DNA of 6,202 nt from an uncultured Verrucomicrobiales bacterium (lineage in GTDB: Bacteria; Verrucomicrobiota; Verrucomicrobiia; Verrucomicrobiales; DEV007). Below are positions 5,424 through 6,202 of the stretch, in pieces. The stretch's first letter is position 1. Every line of letters starts with the position of its first letter. Position numbers and translations under genes: made by a program. The notes under the pieces were generated by a model. The model worked only from the letters and a program-made list of their open reading frames with translations, did no database searches and had not been told where the DNA came from. Location of the stretch: assembly GCA_937893785.1 (NCBI GenBank), contig CALCSP010000056.1, forward strand, positions 1 to 6,202, written 5' to 3'.

Positions 5424-6202
5424 TTAATTCTTATAGGAAAGGCCTATTTGCTCCTTCCAGGAGTCTAGGGCACGCATAAGGCCTAGCGTTTCATCTAGGC
5501 TCATAGCTGGAGATCGAGCCTGTCGGGCTTTGATATACCGGGCTACGGTATCTGCTTCAGCTCCATACAGGTGGTCTCCACTGACTACCTCAATCACCTC
5601 AGGATCCTCGTTGCCCGGTTTAAATAGGTGCAATTGAGTCGCACCGCCCTTCTGGGCAGGCTTCCATGGCAGGGGAACAAAAATCCTGCCCTCCGTGCCG
5701 GCAATACTGACATTAATGGGTTCCTCAAGGGCAACCCCGCAACTCAGCCTGGCAATAATGCCATTAGGGAAAAGAGCCACGGCACTCGTATATTCATCAA
5801 CTCCAGTCTCTCCAAGATGTCCCACCGCCTTGACCACTTCGGGCTCGGCAAAATCCTCTCCACAGGCAACACCAGCTACCAGCATCGCCATCGACATTGG
5901 GTATCCCCCGACATCAAGAATACCGCCACCTCCTAGGGCCTTGTTAAGGTGCCGCCCCTCCGGGTTGGGACCAATATCAAAGGAAAAGGAAGCCTCAATG
6001 GATTTGACCTTCCCAATTGCTCCTTCGCTGATCAACCGAACAATCTCTGCTGTCTGAGCCGAGCACCGATACATATATGCCTCCATGAGAAAGACATCAT
6101 TTTCCCGAGCAACCGCAATGATCTGCTCCGCTTCCTCCAAATCCATCCCTATGGGCTTTTCACATAGGATATGTTTACCGGATTGTGCCGCACGAATGGC
6201 CC
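5424..6202 (-). CDS. Gfo/Idh/MocA-family NAD(P)-dependent oxidoreductase, 5' end outside window
   Basis: These enzymes oxidise or reduce hydroxyl/keto groups on sugars, inositols or related diols using NAD(P) in the cytoplasm. The visible 258 residues are open to the window edge. The reading continues upstream of the internal Met at 6146, where AIRAAQSGKHILCEKPIG holds the family's GKH and EKP signature (the lysine helps bind cofactor and substrate). The N-terminal Rossmann GxGxxG segment, perhaps 70 residues, lies outside. FLMEAYMYRCSAQTAEIV, then LGGGGILDVGGYPMSMA, belong to the C-terminal alpha/beta substrate domain. The closest types I recall are the dihydrodiol dehydrogenase and D-xylose dehydrogenase-like members, recognised by the MEA segment and the LDVGxYP motif. 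This is a subfamily impression, and the substrate is unknown. The gene ends SYKN-stop 88 bases before the VWA gene. Taking the Met at 6146 as the start would wrongly remove the EKP motif. Confidence 0.92.
   Translation of the reverse strand, partial: AIRAAQSGKHILCEKPIGMDLEEAEQIIAVARENDVFLMEAYMYRCSAQTAEIVRLISEGAIGKVKSIEASFSFDIGPNPEGRHLNKALGGGGILDVGGYPMSMAMLVAGVACGEDFAEPEVVKAVGHLGETGVDEYTSAVALFPNGIIARLSCGVALEEPINVSIAGTEGRIFVPLPWKPAQKGGATQLHLFKPGNEDPEVIEVVSGDHLYGAEADTVARYIKARQARSPAMSLDETLGLMRALDSWKEQIGLSYKN

Noticed and set aside
6144..6146. Met at 6146 as the true start of the oxidoreductase
   Set aside because: The same frame continues upstream without a stop and encodes the GKH and EKP family motif, so the gene extends past the window.
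5628..6167. Plus-strand open frames opposite the oxidoreductase gene
   Set aside because: Overlapping Ser/Pro/Thr-rich shadow frames with no domain or start signal; the minus-strand gene explains the sequence.

Overview
The window holds seven protein genes, all read from the minus strand. In transcription order (high to low coordinates) they are: the 3' part of a Gfo/Idh/MocA-family oxidoreductase, a membrane-anchored VWA-domain protein, a secreted Cys-type sulfatase, rpmE (ribosomal protein L31), prfA (release factor 1), prmC (release factor glutamine methyltransferase) and the 5' part of murA (first committed step of peptidoglycan synthesis). Both end genes run off the window. I see no tRNA, rRNA, IS element, CRISPR array, integrase or phage gene, and no gene-free stretch longer than about 120 bases.

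Organism (inference): a Gram-negative-type bacterium of the PVC group, most likely Verrucomicrobiota. The order rpmE-prfA-prmC resembles what I recall from Chlamydiae (rl31-prfA-hemK). Secreted sulfatases with a CSPTR site, and VWA proteins with a glycine run followed by SFFG, are types I associate with Verrucomicrobia and Planctomycetes. None of the six visible start codons has a strong Shine-Dalgarno sequence. I cannot name a genus.

Layout: positions 1-2730 form a translation and cell-wall block. L31 comes first, then RF1, then PrmC 16 bases after it. PrmC methylates the glutamine of the RF1 GGQ motif, so enzyme and substrate are adjacent. murA follows after 25 bases. Positions 2836-6202 are more accessory: a periplasmic sulfatase, a periplasmic VWA protein and a sugar-type dehydrogenase. 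Their spacings (52 and 88 bases) allow separate promoters. The best promoter candidate lies before the VWA gene.

Most of the window is ordinary housekeeping sequence, and I found no convincing new multi-gene system. The points most worth a second look are the paired, overlapping hairpins before rpmE (possible L31 leader), mutually exclusive folds between rpmE and prfA, the NLPY instead of NPPY motif in PrmC, the glycine-linked periplasmic VWA protein, and the consistent lack of Shine-Dalgarno sequences.
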